From contig JAVBPZ010000001.1 of NCBI GenBank assembly GCA_031549285.1, positions 1 through 47,954 on the forward strand: 47,954 bases of DNA, written 5' to 3'. The notes under the pieces were generated by a model. It ran no database searches. It saw nothing but the letters and a program-made list of their open reading frames with translations, and had not been told where the DNA came from. Of the stretch, positions 10,112-19,042 are shown one piece after another. The stretch is from JAAYCI01 sp031549285. Its GTDB lineage: Bacteria; Bacillota; Clostridia; Oscillospirales; Ruminococcaceae. Position numbers and translations under genes: made by a program. Each line of letters starts with the position of its first letter. Within the stretch, counting starts at the first letter, position 1.

Positions 10112-10185
10112 GTTGGCCTGGATGGATTCGAACCATCGCAATGACGGAGTCAAAGTCCGTTGCCTTACCGCTTGGCTACAGGCCA
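10110..10185 (-). tRNA. tRNA-Gln (anticodon UUG), CCA encoded
   Basis: Full cloverleaf on the minus strand: acceptor TGGCCTG/CAGGCCA (10179-10185 with 10114-10120), D-arm, anticodon stem ACGGA/TCCGT around loop CTTTGAC with anticodon TTG, T-arm GATGGTTCGAATCCATC, discriminator A at 10113 and genomic CCA at 10110-10112. Confidence 0.95.
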
Positions 10186-10220
10186 TCAACAGGGCATGCC
10201 GGTACCCGGCGCTGCCGATG

Positions 10221-10244
10221 AAAAAAGCGAACGCGAACGTTCGC
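10221..10244 (-). terminator. Weak hairpin between the two tRNAs
   Basis: Minus-strand GCGAAC-GTTCGC-GTTCGC followed by six T, 12 nt beyond tRNA-His. It could terminate, attenuate or act as a processing hairpin between tRNA-His and tRNA-Gln. Confidence 0.5.
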
Positions 10245-10252
10245 AAAAAAAA

Positions 10253-10330
10253 TGGGGTGGATAATGGGATTCGAACCCACGACCTTCAGGGCCACAACCT
10301 GACACTCTAACCACCTGAGCTATATCCACC
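10253..10330 (-). tRNA. tRNA-His (anticodon GUG), CCA encoded
   Basis: Cloverleaf on the minus strand: acceptor GTGGATA/TATCCAC, extra 5' G (10330) opposite discriminator C (10256), as is specific to tRNA-His. The anticodon loop TTGTGGC gives GTG, T-arm GTGGGTTCGAATCCCAT, and CCA is encoded at 10253-10255. Confidence 0.95.
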
Positions 10331-10431
10331 ATATACTCGTCCTCAAAAGAAGAAGTTAGCAATATTTGCACGCCATACCGCTGTATTACGGGTCTGTCAT
10401 GCTACGTTCGCCAACCGGACGATGCCAAAAC

Positions 10432-10460
10432 ATTTTATCATACAATCCTGCACCTGTCAA
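10432..10460 (-). promoter_or_regulatory. Sigma-A promoter of the tRNA operon
   Basis: Minus strand TTGACA (10455-10460), 17-bp spacer, TAAAAT (10432-10437). Predicted start near 10425, about 95 nt before tRNA-His. Confidence 0.8.
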
Positions 10461-10710
10461 CGGAGTGCAAGCCGGCGCGCCACCTGTACAAACAAGCCAA
10501 ATTACGGCCAGGCGCGAATGGCCTCGGGCATATTTTTTCGCACTATGCCACAGGGCCACCTTGCGTCAAAGTTTTCATTCTGCAAATGCTTTTTTTTACC
10601 CAAAAGTGCCATTTCATGCTGTTCTGGGGCCGTTCACGCGGCACTTTTCAGCTTTTTCACACAGCATATCGTTGCCTTACAAAAAGTACTTCGCATTTTC
10701 ATCTATCCCA

Positions 10711-10719
10711 TGCTATAAT
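10711..10719 (+). promoter_or_regulatory. Extended -10 promoter for the ABC-2 exporter operon
   Basis: TGCTATAAT (TGN plus perfect -10). No good -35 is visible at 17 bp, as is usual for extended -10 promoters. It lies ~130 bp upstream of the first gene. Confidence 0.55.
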
Positions 10720-10850
10720 GAGGCAAATTATTTTGGGGTGTTGCGCAGCCGGAAACAGGCGCTGGCAACTGAGGCCTGTGTACTTGTTTCCATGCGTTTT
10801 TTGCCATGTCACCCGGCAATGCTGAACTTTTTTCCAAAAGGGGGGATTCC

Positions 10851-11555
10851 ATGCTGGAAGCCGTAAAACTGAGCAAACGATACAAGCGCAAACGCGTCTT
10901 GAGCGACGTGAGCTTTTCGCTGGCGCCGGGCGAGTGCCTTGGCATTGCTGGGCACAATGGCTCTGGCAAATCCACCCTGCTGGCCATTTTGGCCCAGGTT
11001 ACCCCACCCGACAGCGGCGACATCCTGGCCGAGGGTTCCAGCGTTTTGGGCAACCGGCGGTTTTTGCGCCACATGGTGGGGTATGTGCCCCAGCAAACCG
11101 GCCTGCTGCCGGACCTTACCGTAAAAGAAACGCTGCAATATTGGCAAAAATTATATGGTGTGTCGGGAAATTTACTGTTTTCGCCCTCTTCCCCCGCCAG
11201 CATGATGGGGCTGGACAACCTGCAGAAAAAGCTGGTGGGCACCTTGTCCGGTGGCATGCAAAAGCGCCTGAGCATTACCCTGGCGCTGCTGCACAACCCA
11301 TGGTACCTGTTTTTTGACGAGGTACTGCCCGGGCTGGACCGGCACTACCGCCAGGTGCTGCTGAACTACCTGGCCGAATACCGAAAGCTGGGCAACAGCG
11401 TGATTTATTGCAGCCACGGCACCGCCGAACTGCTGGAGTTCTGTGACAAGATTATGGTGCTGCAGGGCGGAATGAACGCATTCCTGGACGACGCGGAACA
11501 TTTTCCCACACAGCCAAAAATGTTGGATTCGTTGCTGAACCCGCTGCGCGAATAG
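10851..11555 (+). CDS. ABC-2 exporter ATP-binding protein
   Basis: A 234-residue ABC ATPase, first gene of a three-gene exporter operon. Visible motifs: Walker A GHNGSGKST, Q-loop YVPQQTG, signature LSGGMQKR, a Walker B variant FFDEVLPGLD in which the usual Pro after Glu is Val, and the H-loop CSHG. The start is the ATG at 10851, with a GGGGGG ribosome binding site just upstream; the frame extends 15 codons further without one. It is followed by two membrane permeases, so this ATPase probably drives a heterodimeric export channel. The substrate is unknown. Confidence 0.9.
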   Translation: MLEAVKLSKRYKRKRVLSDVSFSLAPGECLGIAGHNGSGKSTLLAILAQVTPPDSGDILAEGSSVLGNRRFLRHMVGYVPQQTGLLPDLTVKETLQYWQKLYGVSGNLLFSPSSPASMMGLDNLQKKLVGTLSGGMQKRLSITLALLHNPWYLFFDEVLPGLDRHYRQVLLNYLAEYRKLGNSVIYCSHGTAELLEFCDKIMVLQGGMNAFLDDAEHFPTQPKMLDSLLNPLRE

Positions 11556-11639
11556 CGTGTATTCAGAGTTTCCCTTTTGCATCGCCATAGCTTTCTCGTC
11601 CCTGGCGCATTCTGCAACACGGAGGTGTGACTTACCTAT

Positions 11640-12839
11640 ATGAGAGATTTTTTCAAAAGCTCTCTGCAGCTGCATCTGCGCCTGATGAAGCAACCGCTGG
11701 TCACGCTGGTTGTCATGGTGGTTGCCGCGCTCATCATCAGCATGGGGGCGGCGGCCGTGGGCAGCAGCCTGCTGGCGGGGCGGCCGGTTGCCGGGGTAAA
11801 AATAGCGGTGGCGGACAACAACAGCGACGGGGCCGGCCTGCAGCAGTTGACCCAGTTCACCGCAAAGGACACCAGCGGGTACTTTATATCCCTGGTGAAG
11901 GCGGACACACCCGAGGAAGCCATAGACATGCTGGCGCGGGGCGAGGTTTCGGCCGCTATGGTGCTGCCGGCTGACCTGATGGACAGCGCCACCCAAACAG
12001 AGCTGTACCTGGACCCCGGCCGGCCACTGGATATGCTGCTGGTGCAGATGTTTGTGGAAAGCGCCAACCGTATGTTAAGCGCGACGGGCAGCGGTGTAGA
12101 CTATGTCATGTATGTGTACGGTGAAAGCGGCGCCACCACACCGGAGAGGGAAACGGTACAGGGAAACATTCGGGTAGAATACTCCTTTTGGATTTTAGGC
12201 CGCGAAACCATGTATCGGGACGTACCGTCTTCGCCCACCGGGGCAATGGACACCATACAGTATTATCTGCTGAACGCCATCACCTTTTTTTCGCTTTTGG
12301 CCACGCCTATCTTGTTCGGCATTTATTCCTTCCGCCAGCAGAAGGCCTGGACCGAGCGACTGCGCTCTGCCGGCGGGTCACTGCGGGCATACGGCGTTGC
12401 AAAAATTTTGTGCGGCACGCTGGTCACCACCGTAATGCTGGCGCTGTTTTTGGCGGGGGCCGCCTGGTTCGGCAACCCTTATGGCCTGCCTACACCGGCT
12501 TTGCTGGTGGGGCTGTTATTGTGCGCCTGTTTTTTGTCCTGTTTTGCCTTTTTATGCTGCAACACCGGCAGTGTGCTGTCCTCCACTCTGCTTACTTTTT
12601 TGTTAAGCAGCGCGGGATTGTATGTAGCCGGTGGGCTGGTGCCGCCGGTGCTGTTGCCGGGGGTTATACGCACCATCTCCCCCTACAGTCCCCTGTCCTG
12701 GATGCGCGCGGCACTGGCACCGGTATTTGGCCTGGCCGCTGACTGGGGCGCCATGCTGGCGCTGTTGGCCCTGACGGTGCTGCTGTTTATGGGGTGCCTG
12801 CTGTATTGCTGGCGGCTGGAAAGAAGGTGGAGCCTGTGA
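11640..12839 (+). CDS. ABC-2 type permease, subunit 1
   Basis: A 399-residue membrane protein with the ABC2_membrane_3 layout: one N-terminal helix (~20-45), a large extracytoplasmic domain (~50-200) and about five helices in the C-terminal half. GGAGGTG at 11621-11627 precedes the ATG. The GTG start of the next gene overlaps its TGA, so the two permeases are translationally coupled and likely form a heterodimer. No residue reveals the substrate. Confidence 0.85.
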   Translation: MRDFFKSSLQLHLRLMKQPLVTLVVMVVAALIISMGAAAVGSSLLAGRPVAGVKIAVADNNSDGAGLQQLTQFTAKDTSGYFISLVKADTPEEAIDMLARGEVSAAMVLPADLMDSATQTELYLDPGRPLDMLLVQMFVESANRMLSATGSGVDYVMYVYGESGATTPERETVQGNIRVEYSFWILGRETMYRDVPSSPTGAMDTIQYYLLNAITFFSLLATPILFGIYSFRQQKAWTERLRSAGGSLRAYGVAKILCGTLVTTVMLALFLAGAAWFGNPYGLPTPALLVGLLLCACFLSCFAFLCCNTGSVLSSTLLTFLLSSAGLYVAGGLVPPVLLPGVIRTISPYSPLSWMRAALAPVFGLAADWGAMLALLALTVLLFMGCLLYCWRLERRWSL

Positions 12840-14071
12840 AATTTTTCTTTACGGCGCTCCGCATTCATTTGATGCGATTTTTGCGGCATGCCAGCACATT
12901 GGTTTGCCTGCTGCTGCCCTGCCTGGTGGCGGTGCTGGGTCTGGTGCTGCCGCCGGAACAGCAAACCACCGATGCCATCACCGTGGGGGTATACTACGCC
13001 GACGCGGCCGATACCGACAGCCTGGCGGCAGCGCTGCTGGAAGAGCTGCAGACCTATCCGTTCAGCGAAGACTCCACCAACGCATCGGTGCCTATTTATT
13101 TTGTGCGGGCCGCCGCCCGCGAGGATGTGGCGGAAAATGTAGCCGCCGGTGTATGGGAATGCGGGTACCTGCTGCCGGATGATTTTGGCCGCCGCATTGC
13201 GGAAAGCGAGTACCGGGGCCTCATCGCCCGGGTCGCATCGCCCGCTTCCTCCCTGGCGCCGGTCATTGACGACGCTGTATCCGGCGCACTGTTGAAAATC
13301 AGCAGCCCCTACATCGCCACGTCTTTCCTGGGAAACACCGGCCTTTTAGAGGATATCCCACCACAGCAGCTGCAAAGCATTGAGGCGCAGTTCTTTGCAG
13401 AAGACGACCCGCTGAACATCACGGTGAAGCTGATAAACGCACCGGCCGCTACCGCCGGGAACGCATCTATCTTGCTGTCCACCCAGGCGTTTATCCGCGG
13501 CATGGTGGCGTTGTTGCTGCTGCTGTTTGCTTCGCTGACACTGGTACGCTTCGGGGATGATTTGCGCTCCATGTTCTTTGGCCGCATGTACTCCTACCGC
13601 CGGTTTATTGCGCTGTTCACACCGCCGTTCGTTTGCAGCGCCCTGCTGGCGCTGGCTTCCGGGTTTGCCTCGCTGGTGGTGGGGGACCTGTTTTTCCCCG
13701 GTCTTCTGCACGGCATGGGGGCCGAGCTGGTTTGGCTGTTGCTGTACCAGGTGTATTTGTTCTCGCTCATCATCTTCCTGGGCAGCATTTTCTACAGCAA
13801 ATATCTCACACTGTCCCTTACACCATTTTTAATCATCGCCTGCTTCGTCTTCTGCCCCATCGCTTTCGATCTATCTTCTTACCTGCCGGCGGCAGGCTGG
13901 ATTTCGCTGTTGCTGCCGCCCACACTGTACCTGCGCGCGGCCGCCGGCGATGCGCTTATGCCTTGGGTCATGGGGGGGCTATCGCTGGTGCTGACGGGGA
14001 TTGCCGCCGTGCTGTTCCACACAAAAAACCAGGGCAGCCTTCCCTCCGCCGATATTGAGGCGGGTATGTAG
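12836..14071 (+). CDS. ABC-2 type permease, subunit 2
   Basis: A 411-residue permease with the same layout as its neighbour: N-terminal helix, extracytoplasmic domain, then five or six C-terminal helices. The start chosen is the GTG at 12836, which overlaps the previous stop by four bases (GTGA) and follows AAGGTGGAG. The upstream in-frame ATG at 12794 lies inside the preceding gene and has no such site. A strong terminator follows at 14168. Together with the ATPase it forms a complete exporter; daunorubicin/bacteriocin-type or lipid-type substrates are possible but unproven. Confidence 0.85.
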   Translation: MKFFFTALRIHLMRFLRHASTLVCLLLPCLVAVLGLVLPPEQQTTDAITVGVYYADAADTDSLAAALLEELQTYPFSEDSTNASVPIYFVRAAAREDVAENVAAGVWECGYLLPDDFGRRIAESEYRGLIARVASPASSLAPVIDDAVSGALLKISSPYIATSFLGNTGLLEDIPPQQLQSIEAQFFAEDDPLNITVKLINAPAATAGNASILLSTQAFIRGMVALLLLLFASLTLVRFGDDLRSMFFGRMYSYRRFIALFTPPFVCSALLALASGFASLVVGDLFFPGLLHGMGAELVWLLLYQVYLFSLIIFLGSIFYSKYLTLSLTPFLIIACFVFCPIAFDLSSYLPAAGWISLLLPPTLYLRAAAGDALMPWVMGGLSLVLTGIAAVLFHTKNQGSLPSADIEAGM

Positions 14072-14167
14072 GGTTGAGGCAGGCAGGAAAGCCTTTCCAC
14101 CGCACGGTATCCGCCAAACGGCCAGTGCTTCGCAGCATTTTCTGTACTACACTGCCTATATAGTAGT

Positions 14168-14197
14168 ATACCCCCGGCTATCCTCCGCCGGGGGTAT
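14168..14197. terminator. Bidirectional terminator
   Basis: Perfect 11-bp GC-rich stem (14168-14178 with 14187-14197) and an 8-nt loop, with TTGGTTTTCGTT after it on the plus strand. It separates the convergent ABC exporter and leuC-like genes. Confidence 0.8.
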
Positions 14198-14297
14198 TGG
14201 TTTTCGTTGCCGGGAGCTACCTCGGTATTCCTATGGTCTTCGCGCACCGGACACATTTTTGTTTTGGCAAGGGGCCTTATCCCCTTTGTCCTGCACC

Positions 14298-15539
14298 CTA
14301 CGGCGCCGTAATATACCCCGCCAGTGCGGTGGCCGCCGCCACCGCAGGGGATGCCAGGTAAATTTGCACCGAGGCGTTGCCCATGCGGCCCATAAAATTA
14401 CGATTGTTGGTGGCCAATACCACCTCGCCGTCGGCCAAAATGCCGCCCGCGCGGCCACAGCACAACCCGCAGCCCGGCAGTGTAACGGTGGCGCCCGCCG
14501 CTATCAGTGTCTCCAGTATGCCCGCCTGGGCCGCCTGGCCGTATACCGCACGGCTGGCCGGCGTTACGATAAGGCGCGTAAACGGTGAAATATGCCGCCC
14601 GCGCAGGAGTTCCGCCGCAGTGCGCAGGTCCTCCAGCCGGCCGTTGGTGCAGGACCCCAAAAATACCTGATCCACCCGTACCCCGGACAATGTACTGACC
14701 GGCACGACCGCATCCACCTGTGACGGGCAGGCTGCCACAGGAACCAAATCCTCCGCCTTATACACTATCTCGCGCGCATATACGGCGTCTGCGTCCGGCC
14801 AGAGCGACGCAACATCAAACGGTACCGGCCCCGAAAATTCGGTAGATTTTTCATCCGGCAAAAATACCGCGCACTTCGCACCGGCCTCCACCGCCATGTT
14901 GGCAATGACCATACGGGAAGCCAGGCTCAAATCCCGCACCGTGCTGCCGGCAAATTCCAGCGCCTTGTAGGTGGCGCCGTCCGCGCCAATATCCCCCAGC
15001 AGCCGCAGAATGATATCCTTCGCGCTGACGTGTGGCGGCAGGGTGCCGTCTATGGTCACGCGAATGCTTTCCGGCACCCGCACCCACAGGCTGCCGGTGC
15101 CCAGCACCGCCGCCATCTCGGTATAGCCTATGCCGGTGGAAAACGCGCCCACCGCGCCATAGGTGGTGGTGTGGGAATCGGTACCAAAGGCAACATCCCC
15201 CGGCTTCACATACCCGGCCTCCACCATCAACTGGTGGCAGATGCCGTCCGCGCGGTGCACATGCGTCAGACCTACCTCTTTGGCAAACGCGTCGCCTATT
15301 TTAAAATGGCGCACGTCGTCGGTACCGGCCGCCGGCACCAGATGGTCGTAAATGAGCACAATTTTATCTGGATTCCACACCTGTGTGAACCCCATCTGTT
15401 TAAACTTTTCCGCGACGAACGGCACGAAAATATCGTGAATCATCACGCGGTCCGGCCGCACCACCACGATTTCGCCCGGGCAGATAGCAGGCACGCCGGC
15501 GTTGCGCTTGATGATTTTTTCAATTAGGGTGTATCCCAT
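14298..15539 (-). CDS. Aconitase-family dehydratase large subunit (LeuC-like) 1
   Basis: A 413-residue large subunit of the 3-isopropylmalate dehydratase/homoaconitase family, which isomerises or hydrates hydroxy-acids using a 4Fe-4S cluster. The cluster ligands are visible: GSCTNGR and the CxxC of PGCGLCCG. Family motifs include FGTDSHTTTYGAVGAF and ANMAVEAGAK. The start is MGYTLIEK at 15539, after GGAGGACACC. It is last in the nine-gene run and is separated from its likely small subunit (17224-17718) by the FetAB-like pair. leuA and leuB are absent nearby, so leucine synthesis is not assured; homoaconitase or 2,3-dimethylmalate-type activity are alternatives. Confidence 0.85.
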   Translation of the reverse strand: MGYTLIEKIIKRNAGVPAICPGEIVVVRPDRVMIHDIFVPFVAEKFKQMGFTQVWNPDKIVLIYDHLVPAAGTDDVRHFKIGDAFAKEVGLTHVHRADGICHQLMVEAGYVKPGDVAFGTDSHTTTYGAVGAFSTGIGYTEMAAVLGTGSLWVRVPESIRVTIDGTLPPHVSAKDIILRLLGDIGADGATYKALEFAGSTVRDLSLASRMVIANMAVEAGAKCAVFLPDEKSTEFSGPVPFDVASLWPDADAVYAREIVYKAEDLVPVAACPSQVDAVVPVSTLSGVRVDQVFLGSCTNGRLEDLRTAAELLRGRHISPFTRLIVTPASRAVYGQAAQAGILETLIAAGATVTLPGCGLCCGRAGGILADGEVVLATNNRNFMGRMGNASVQIYLASPAVAAATALAGYITAP

Positions 15540-15626
15540 GGTGTCCTCCGGTGTGGGGTATTTTAAGAGTATCTCCAAAGAGCAAACCGACCCGCGTCCT
15601 TGTGCGTCGCCATACGTTGGTTTGCT

Positions 15627-16415
15627 CTACTGTATCAGCATTTGGTACCGCTTGTTATACAGCGTTTTGTAGCCAAAATACAGCGAGCAAAACACCGCCA
15701 GGCAGGTAACCGCGCAGATGGCAATCAAGATAGCAATCTGGTACAAAATGGCGGTCATGGGCAGCGTACCAGACAAAATCTGGCCGGTCATCATGCCCGG
15801 CAGCGAGATGATGCCCATGCCCAGCATGGAGTTCAGCGTAGGCAGCAGTGCGGTTTCCAGCGCCTGGTTTACAAACGGAATCAGTATCTTCTGCGGCGTG
15901 GCGCCAAAATTCACCAGCGTGTCTATGCGGGCTTTTTGCGTGTGGATGTTCTCATTAAAGGTGCGCAGCCCCAGGCTGACGCCGGTCATGGCGTTGCCGA
16001 TAATCATGCCGCTGATGGGGATGGTGTACTGCGGGTTGAACAGGTTCACCCCCACCACCACCACGATGAAAAACACCACGATGGCAAGGCCGGTGCCAGC
16101 CAGGGAAACCGCCACGATTGCCTTAAACCGGGGATTAATGCCGCGGTTTTTGCTTAGCACCATGTAAATGGCAAACGCCGTCATGGCCACCAGGTACAGC
16201 ACCGTAAAAACCGGGTGCGGGTGGTTCAAAATATAAGTGAGCACCAGCCCCGCCAGCACCAGCTGCACCGTCATGCGCAGGCTGGCCACTATCAGCAGCT
16301 TTGTCTGGTTTATTTTGCACTTTTTCATGATGATGAGCACCACCACCAGCAGCAGGTAGATGAGCGCAAACTGCCACAGGTTCAAGACAATGATGCCGTT
16401 TTCGCCGCTGTTCAT
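15627..16415 (-). CDS. FetB-like ABC transporter permease (UPF0014)
   Basis: A 262-residue membrane protein of about seven helices, matching the FetB/YbbM family length and the conserved stretch GMIIGNAMTGVSLGLRTF followed by FGATPQK. FetAB of E. coli is known as an iron exporter linked to peroxide tolerance. The ATG overlaps the stop of the upstream ATPase by 4 bases, indicating coupled translation. The neighbours are Fe-S aconitase-type enzymes, so an iron-handling role is plausible, but that is inference. Confidence 0.85.
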   Translation of the reverse strand: MNSGENGIIVLNLWQFALIYLLLVVVLIIMKKCKINQTKLLIVASLRMTVQLVLAGLVLTYILNHPHPVFTVLYLVAMTAFAIYMVLSKNRGINPRFKAIVAVSLAGTGLAIVVFFIVVVVGVNLFNPQYTIPISGMIIGNAMTGVSLGLRTFNENIHTQKARIDTLVNFGATPQKILIPFVNQALETALLPTLNSMLGMGIISLPGMMTGQILSGTLPMTAILYQIAILIAICAVTCLAVFCSLYFGYKTLYNKRYQMLIQ

Positions 16416-17038
16416 TCCATCCCCTCCTCACCAAAGTCCACCATATCATCGGCATATTTTTCCGCAATAGGCCGGTTGTGCGACACCGCAATAAGGGTGA
16501 TGCCGTGCTGGGCGCAAAAGGCCTTTACGCCGGCCAGCAGGGTATTTGCGGTGACGTCGTCCAAGGCGCTGGTGGGCTCGTCCAGCAGCAGCGCTTGTGG
16601 CAAAAAGGACAGGCAGATGGCCAAATATACCCGCTGGCGCTCGCCGCCGGACATGGTTGCGCAGGGGGCATCCAGCGGAAAATCCAGCGCGCACAGCTGC
16701 AGGTACCGCCGCATTTCATCGTCGCTGACGCAGGGAATGCCGCGGTAGGCACAATACTCGGCAAAGTTTTCGGCAATGGTTTTGTCAAACAGATACACCA
16801 TCTGGCTGGCCAGCAAAACCTCCCGCCGCAGCTGAATGGGGTCGTAGTCATTCACGTCCTTGTCCCGGTAGCATACCGTGCCTGCCTCCGGGGAAATGAC
16901 GCCGTTCAGCAGCTTCAGCAGGGTGGTTGTCCCGCTGCCGCTTTTGCCAATGACAAACGTGGTTTTGCCGGAAGCTATCTCCAGGTCCGGGTAGCATATT
17001 TCCTTGAACCGCACCCCGTGCAGGGAAAACAGTGCCAT
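16412..17038 (-). CDS. FetA-like ABC ATPase with altered Walker A
   Basis: A 208-residue ABC ATPase of the FetA/YbbL type paired with FetB. Q-loop (LASQMVYLF), signature (MSGGERQR), Walker B (LLLDEPTSALDD) and H-loop (AVSHNR) are intact. Walker A reads GKSGSGTTT: the invariant lysine is threonine, encoded ACA at 16928-16930, one base away from AAA. The start is the ATG at 17038 after GAAGGAAG; the frame upstream shows no ribosome binding site. Unless the change is a sequencing error, ATP hydrolysis should be strongly impaired. Confidence 0.85.
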   Translation of the reverse strand: MALFSLHGVRFKEICYPDLEIASGKTTFVIGKSGSGTTTLLKLLNGVISPEAGTVCYRDKDVNDYDPIQLRREVLLASQMVYLFDKTIAENFAEYCAYRGIPCVSDDEMRRYLQLCALDFPLDAPCATMSGGERQRVYLAICLSFLPQALLLDEPTSALDDVTANTLLAGVKAFCAQHGITLIAVSHNRPIAEKYADDMVDFGEEGME

Positions 17039-17223
17039 GCTTTTTTCTTCCTTCGCCTTTGTTTTGTTGGGGACTACCGGTGCTTTCCAAAAGGCCGGTA
17101 CACCGGTTGCACCCATTTCCTGAAAGAGCGCCTCGCGGTGAAAACCACTTTTTTTGTTCCGCAGCCGCCGGTTGTTCACAAGACCTTTTTTCCCGGCAAC
17201 AACCGCCCGGCCCACACCAGAGC

Positions 17224-17718
17224 CTATTTCACGCGGTTTTGCTTTTGCATGGCCGCCACCAGGCCGCCGCTTTCCAAAATTTCCAGCACATTCTGCGCCA
17301 TGGGCGCCAGTGGATAGGTTTTTCCGTTACAGGAAACCTGTTTGCCCACTTCCACCTCCACCTCGTCCCCTTCCGCCACCGCGTCCGGCAGGCCGGGGCT
17401 TTCCAGCACCAGCAACCCGTTGTTCACCGCGTTGCGAAAAAAAATGCGCGCATAGCTTTTTGCGATGACACAGCTAATATTCAAAGCTTTCAGTATTTCG
17501 GGCGCCTGCTCACGCGAGGAACCACAGCCAAAGTTTTTCCCCGCGACCAAGATATCCCCCGGGCGTATCTGCCCGGCCAGCTCCGGCCGCAGCGGCGCAA
17601 ACGCGTGCGGGGCCATGTCCTGGATGGTGGCCAGCGCCAGGTACTCGGTGGGGATAATGATGTCGGTGTCGATATCGTCGCCAAGCACCCAGGCCCGGCC
17701 TTTAAAGGTTGTTTGCAT
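17224..17718 (-). CDS. Aconitase-family dehydratase small subunit (LeuD-like) 1
   Basis: A 164-residue swivel-domain subunit with the LeuD motifs DDIDTDIIIPTEY, NFGCGSSREQAP and ARIFFRNAVNNGL. The substrate-loop tetrapeptide is YLAL, unlike YLNT of typical bacterial isopropylmalate dehydratase. It lies 72 bp after leuC-like 2 and ~185 bp before fetA-like; its natural partner may be the distant large subunit at 14298 or the adjacent one. Partner choice cannot be settled from sequence alone. Confidence 0.87.
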   Translation of the reverse strand: MQTTFKGRAWVLGDDIDTDIIIPTEYLALATIQDMAPHAFAPLRPELAGQIRPGDILVAGKNFGCGSSREQAPEILKALNISCVIAKSYARIFFRNAVNNGLLVLESPGLPDAVAEGDEVEVEVGKQVSCNGKTYPLAPMAQNVLEILESGGLVAAMQKQNRVK

Positions 17719-17790
17719 TGTGGGGATCCTTTCGGTTTATACTGGGCTGAATGCAGGAAACACTATCTAACTTCTTTGAGCGTAAAAACC

Positions 17791-19041
17791 CTACAGCTGG
17801 TCTGCCGTGGCAATCTTTCCCAAAATAGCCGAGGCGGTCACGGTGGCCGCCGAGGCCAGGTACACCTTGCTGGTGGGGTCGCCCGCGCGGCCCTTAAAGT
17901 TGCGCGTGCCGGTGGAAATCAGTACCTCCGCCGGGCCCAGCACCCCCTGGCAGCTGCCCCAGCACACACTGCAGTTGCTGTTCACCACCATGGCGCCCGC
18001 GTCGTTCAGGGTGGAAATCAGCCCTTCCCGCAGTGCCTGCAGGTACACTTCGTTGGACGCCGGGGCCACAATGAACCGCACCATGGGGTCCACCTGGCGC
18101 CCTGCCAGTAGCGATGCCGCCACCCGCAGCTCCTCTATTCGCCCGTTGTTGCAGCTGCCCAGAAACGCCTCGTCTATATGGGCACCGGTCACCTGTGCCG
18201 CCGGGACCACATCGTCAATAAAATCCGGCCGGGCCACCACCGGCACCATCTGCGCCAGGTCATAGTGGTAGTCCGCCAAAAAGGTTGCGTCTGCGTCGCT
18301 TTTGTGGGCAGCCTTTGCGGTGCGGCCATGTGCCTGCAAATACGCGGTGGTTTTGTCATCCACCTCCATCAGGGCGGTTTTGGCGCCGGCCTCTACCGCC
18401 AGGTTCGCCAGCACCAGCCGCTCGTCCACACTCATGCCGGCAATGCCGTCTCCCACGAATTCCATGATTTTATAGTTGCAGCCGTCCGCGCCCACGTCCC
18501 CAATGATGCGCAGCATGACGTCCCGCGCATACACCCCGGCCGGCAGGCTGCCGTGCAGGTGAAAGCGAATCGTCTGGGGCACCAGCACCCAGGTGGTACC
18601 GGTCACCATGCCATACAGGAAATCCGTGCAGCCCACGCCGGTACCAAACGCACCCAGCGCACCATAGGTGCAGGTGTGGGAATCCGCCCCGATAATAAAC
18701 TCGCCCGGGCGCACATAGTTTTCCACCATGATCTGGTGGCACACGCCTTTGCCCTCATAAAAATCAATATCGTTCGCCTTGGCGAATTCCCGCATTTTCC
18801 GGTGCGCCGCCGCGGTTTTTGGGGTATCCGCCGGCATGTTATGGTCCACCACAAACACAATCTTGGCCGGGTCCGCCAGGCGTGGGTTTGCCAGTTGCGT
18901 GTTATACATATCGATGGTCAGGTGGGTGGTGCCGTCGTTGCTCATCATGCGGTCCAGCTGCACCGTGACAATATCCCCGGCCGTTACCTGCGGCACGCCG
19001 GCCGCCGCCGCTAGTATCTTTTCGCCCATGGTCATGCCCAT
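17791..19041 (-). CDS. Aconitase-family dehydratase large subunit (LeuC-like) 2
   Basis: A 416-residue LeuC/homoaconitase-type large subunit. Cluster motifs: GSCNNGR (Asn in place of the usual Thr) and CSVCWGSCQG carrying CxxC. IGADSHTCTYGALGAFGTGVG and ANLAVEAGAK are family landmarks. The start at 19041 follows GAGGAGG and lies one base after the stop of the paired small subunit, so the two are co-translated. Paralogous to the gene at 14298 but clearly divergent from it, suggesting different substrates rather than a recent duplication. Confidence 0.87.
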   Translation of the reverse strand: MGMTMGEKILAAAAGVPQVTAGDIVTVQLDRMMSNDGTTHLTIDMYNTQLANPRLADPAKIVFVVDHNMPADTPKTAAAHRKMREFAKANDIDFYEGKGVCHQIMVENYVRPGEFIIGADSHTCTYGALGAFGTGVGCTDFLYGMVTGTTWVLVPQTIRFHLHGSLPAGVYARDVMLRIIGDVGADGCNYKIMEFVGDGIAGMSVDERLVLANLAVEAGAKTALMEVDDKTTAYLQAHGRTAKAAHKSDADATFLADYHYDLAQMVPVVARPDFIDDVVPAAQVTGAHIDEAFLGSCNNGRIEELRVAASLLAGRQVDPMVRFIVAPASNEVYLQALREGLISTLNDAGAMVVNSNCSVCWGSCQGVLGPAEVLISTGTRNFKGRAGDPTSKVYLASAATVTASAILGKIATADQL

Positions 19042-19042
19042 T

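Larger units (their letters stand above)
10331..10850. other. Divergent promoter region between tRNA operon and ABC exporter
   Basis: 520 bp without a gene. It holds the consensus tRNA promoter on the minus strand (10432-10460) and an extended -10 promoter on the plus strand (10711-10719). Short ORFs here lack homology-like features and ribosome binding sites. Confidence 0.6.

Noticed and set aside
9731..10246. 171-codon minus-strand ORF through the tRNA region
   Set aside because: It translates tRNA-Gln, both palindromic units and a terminator; the apparent internal repeats come from the RNA elements.
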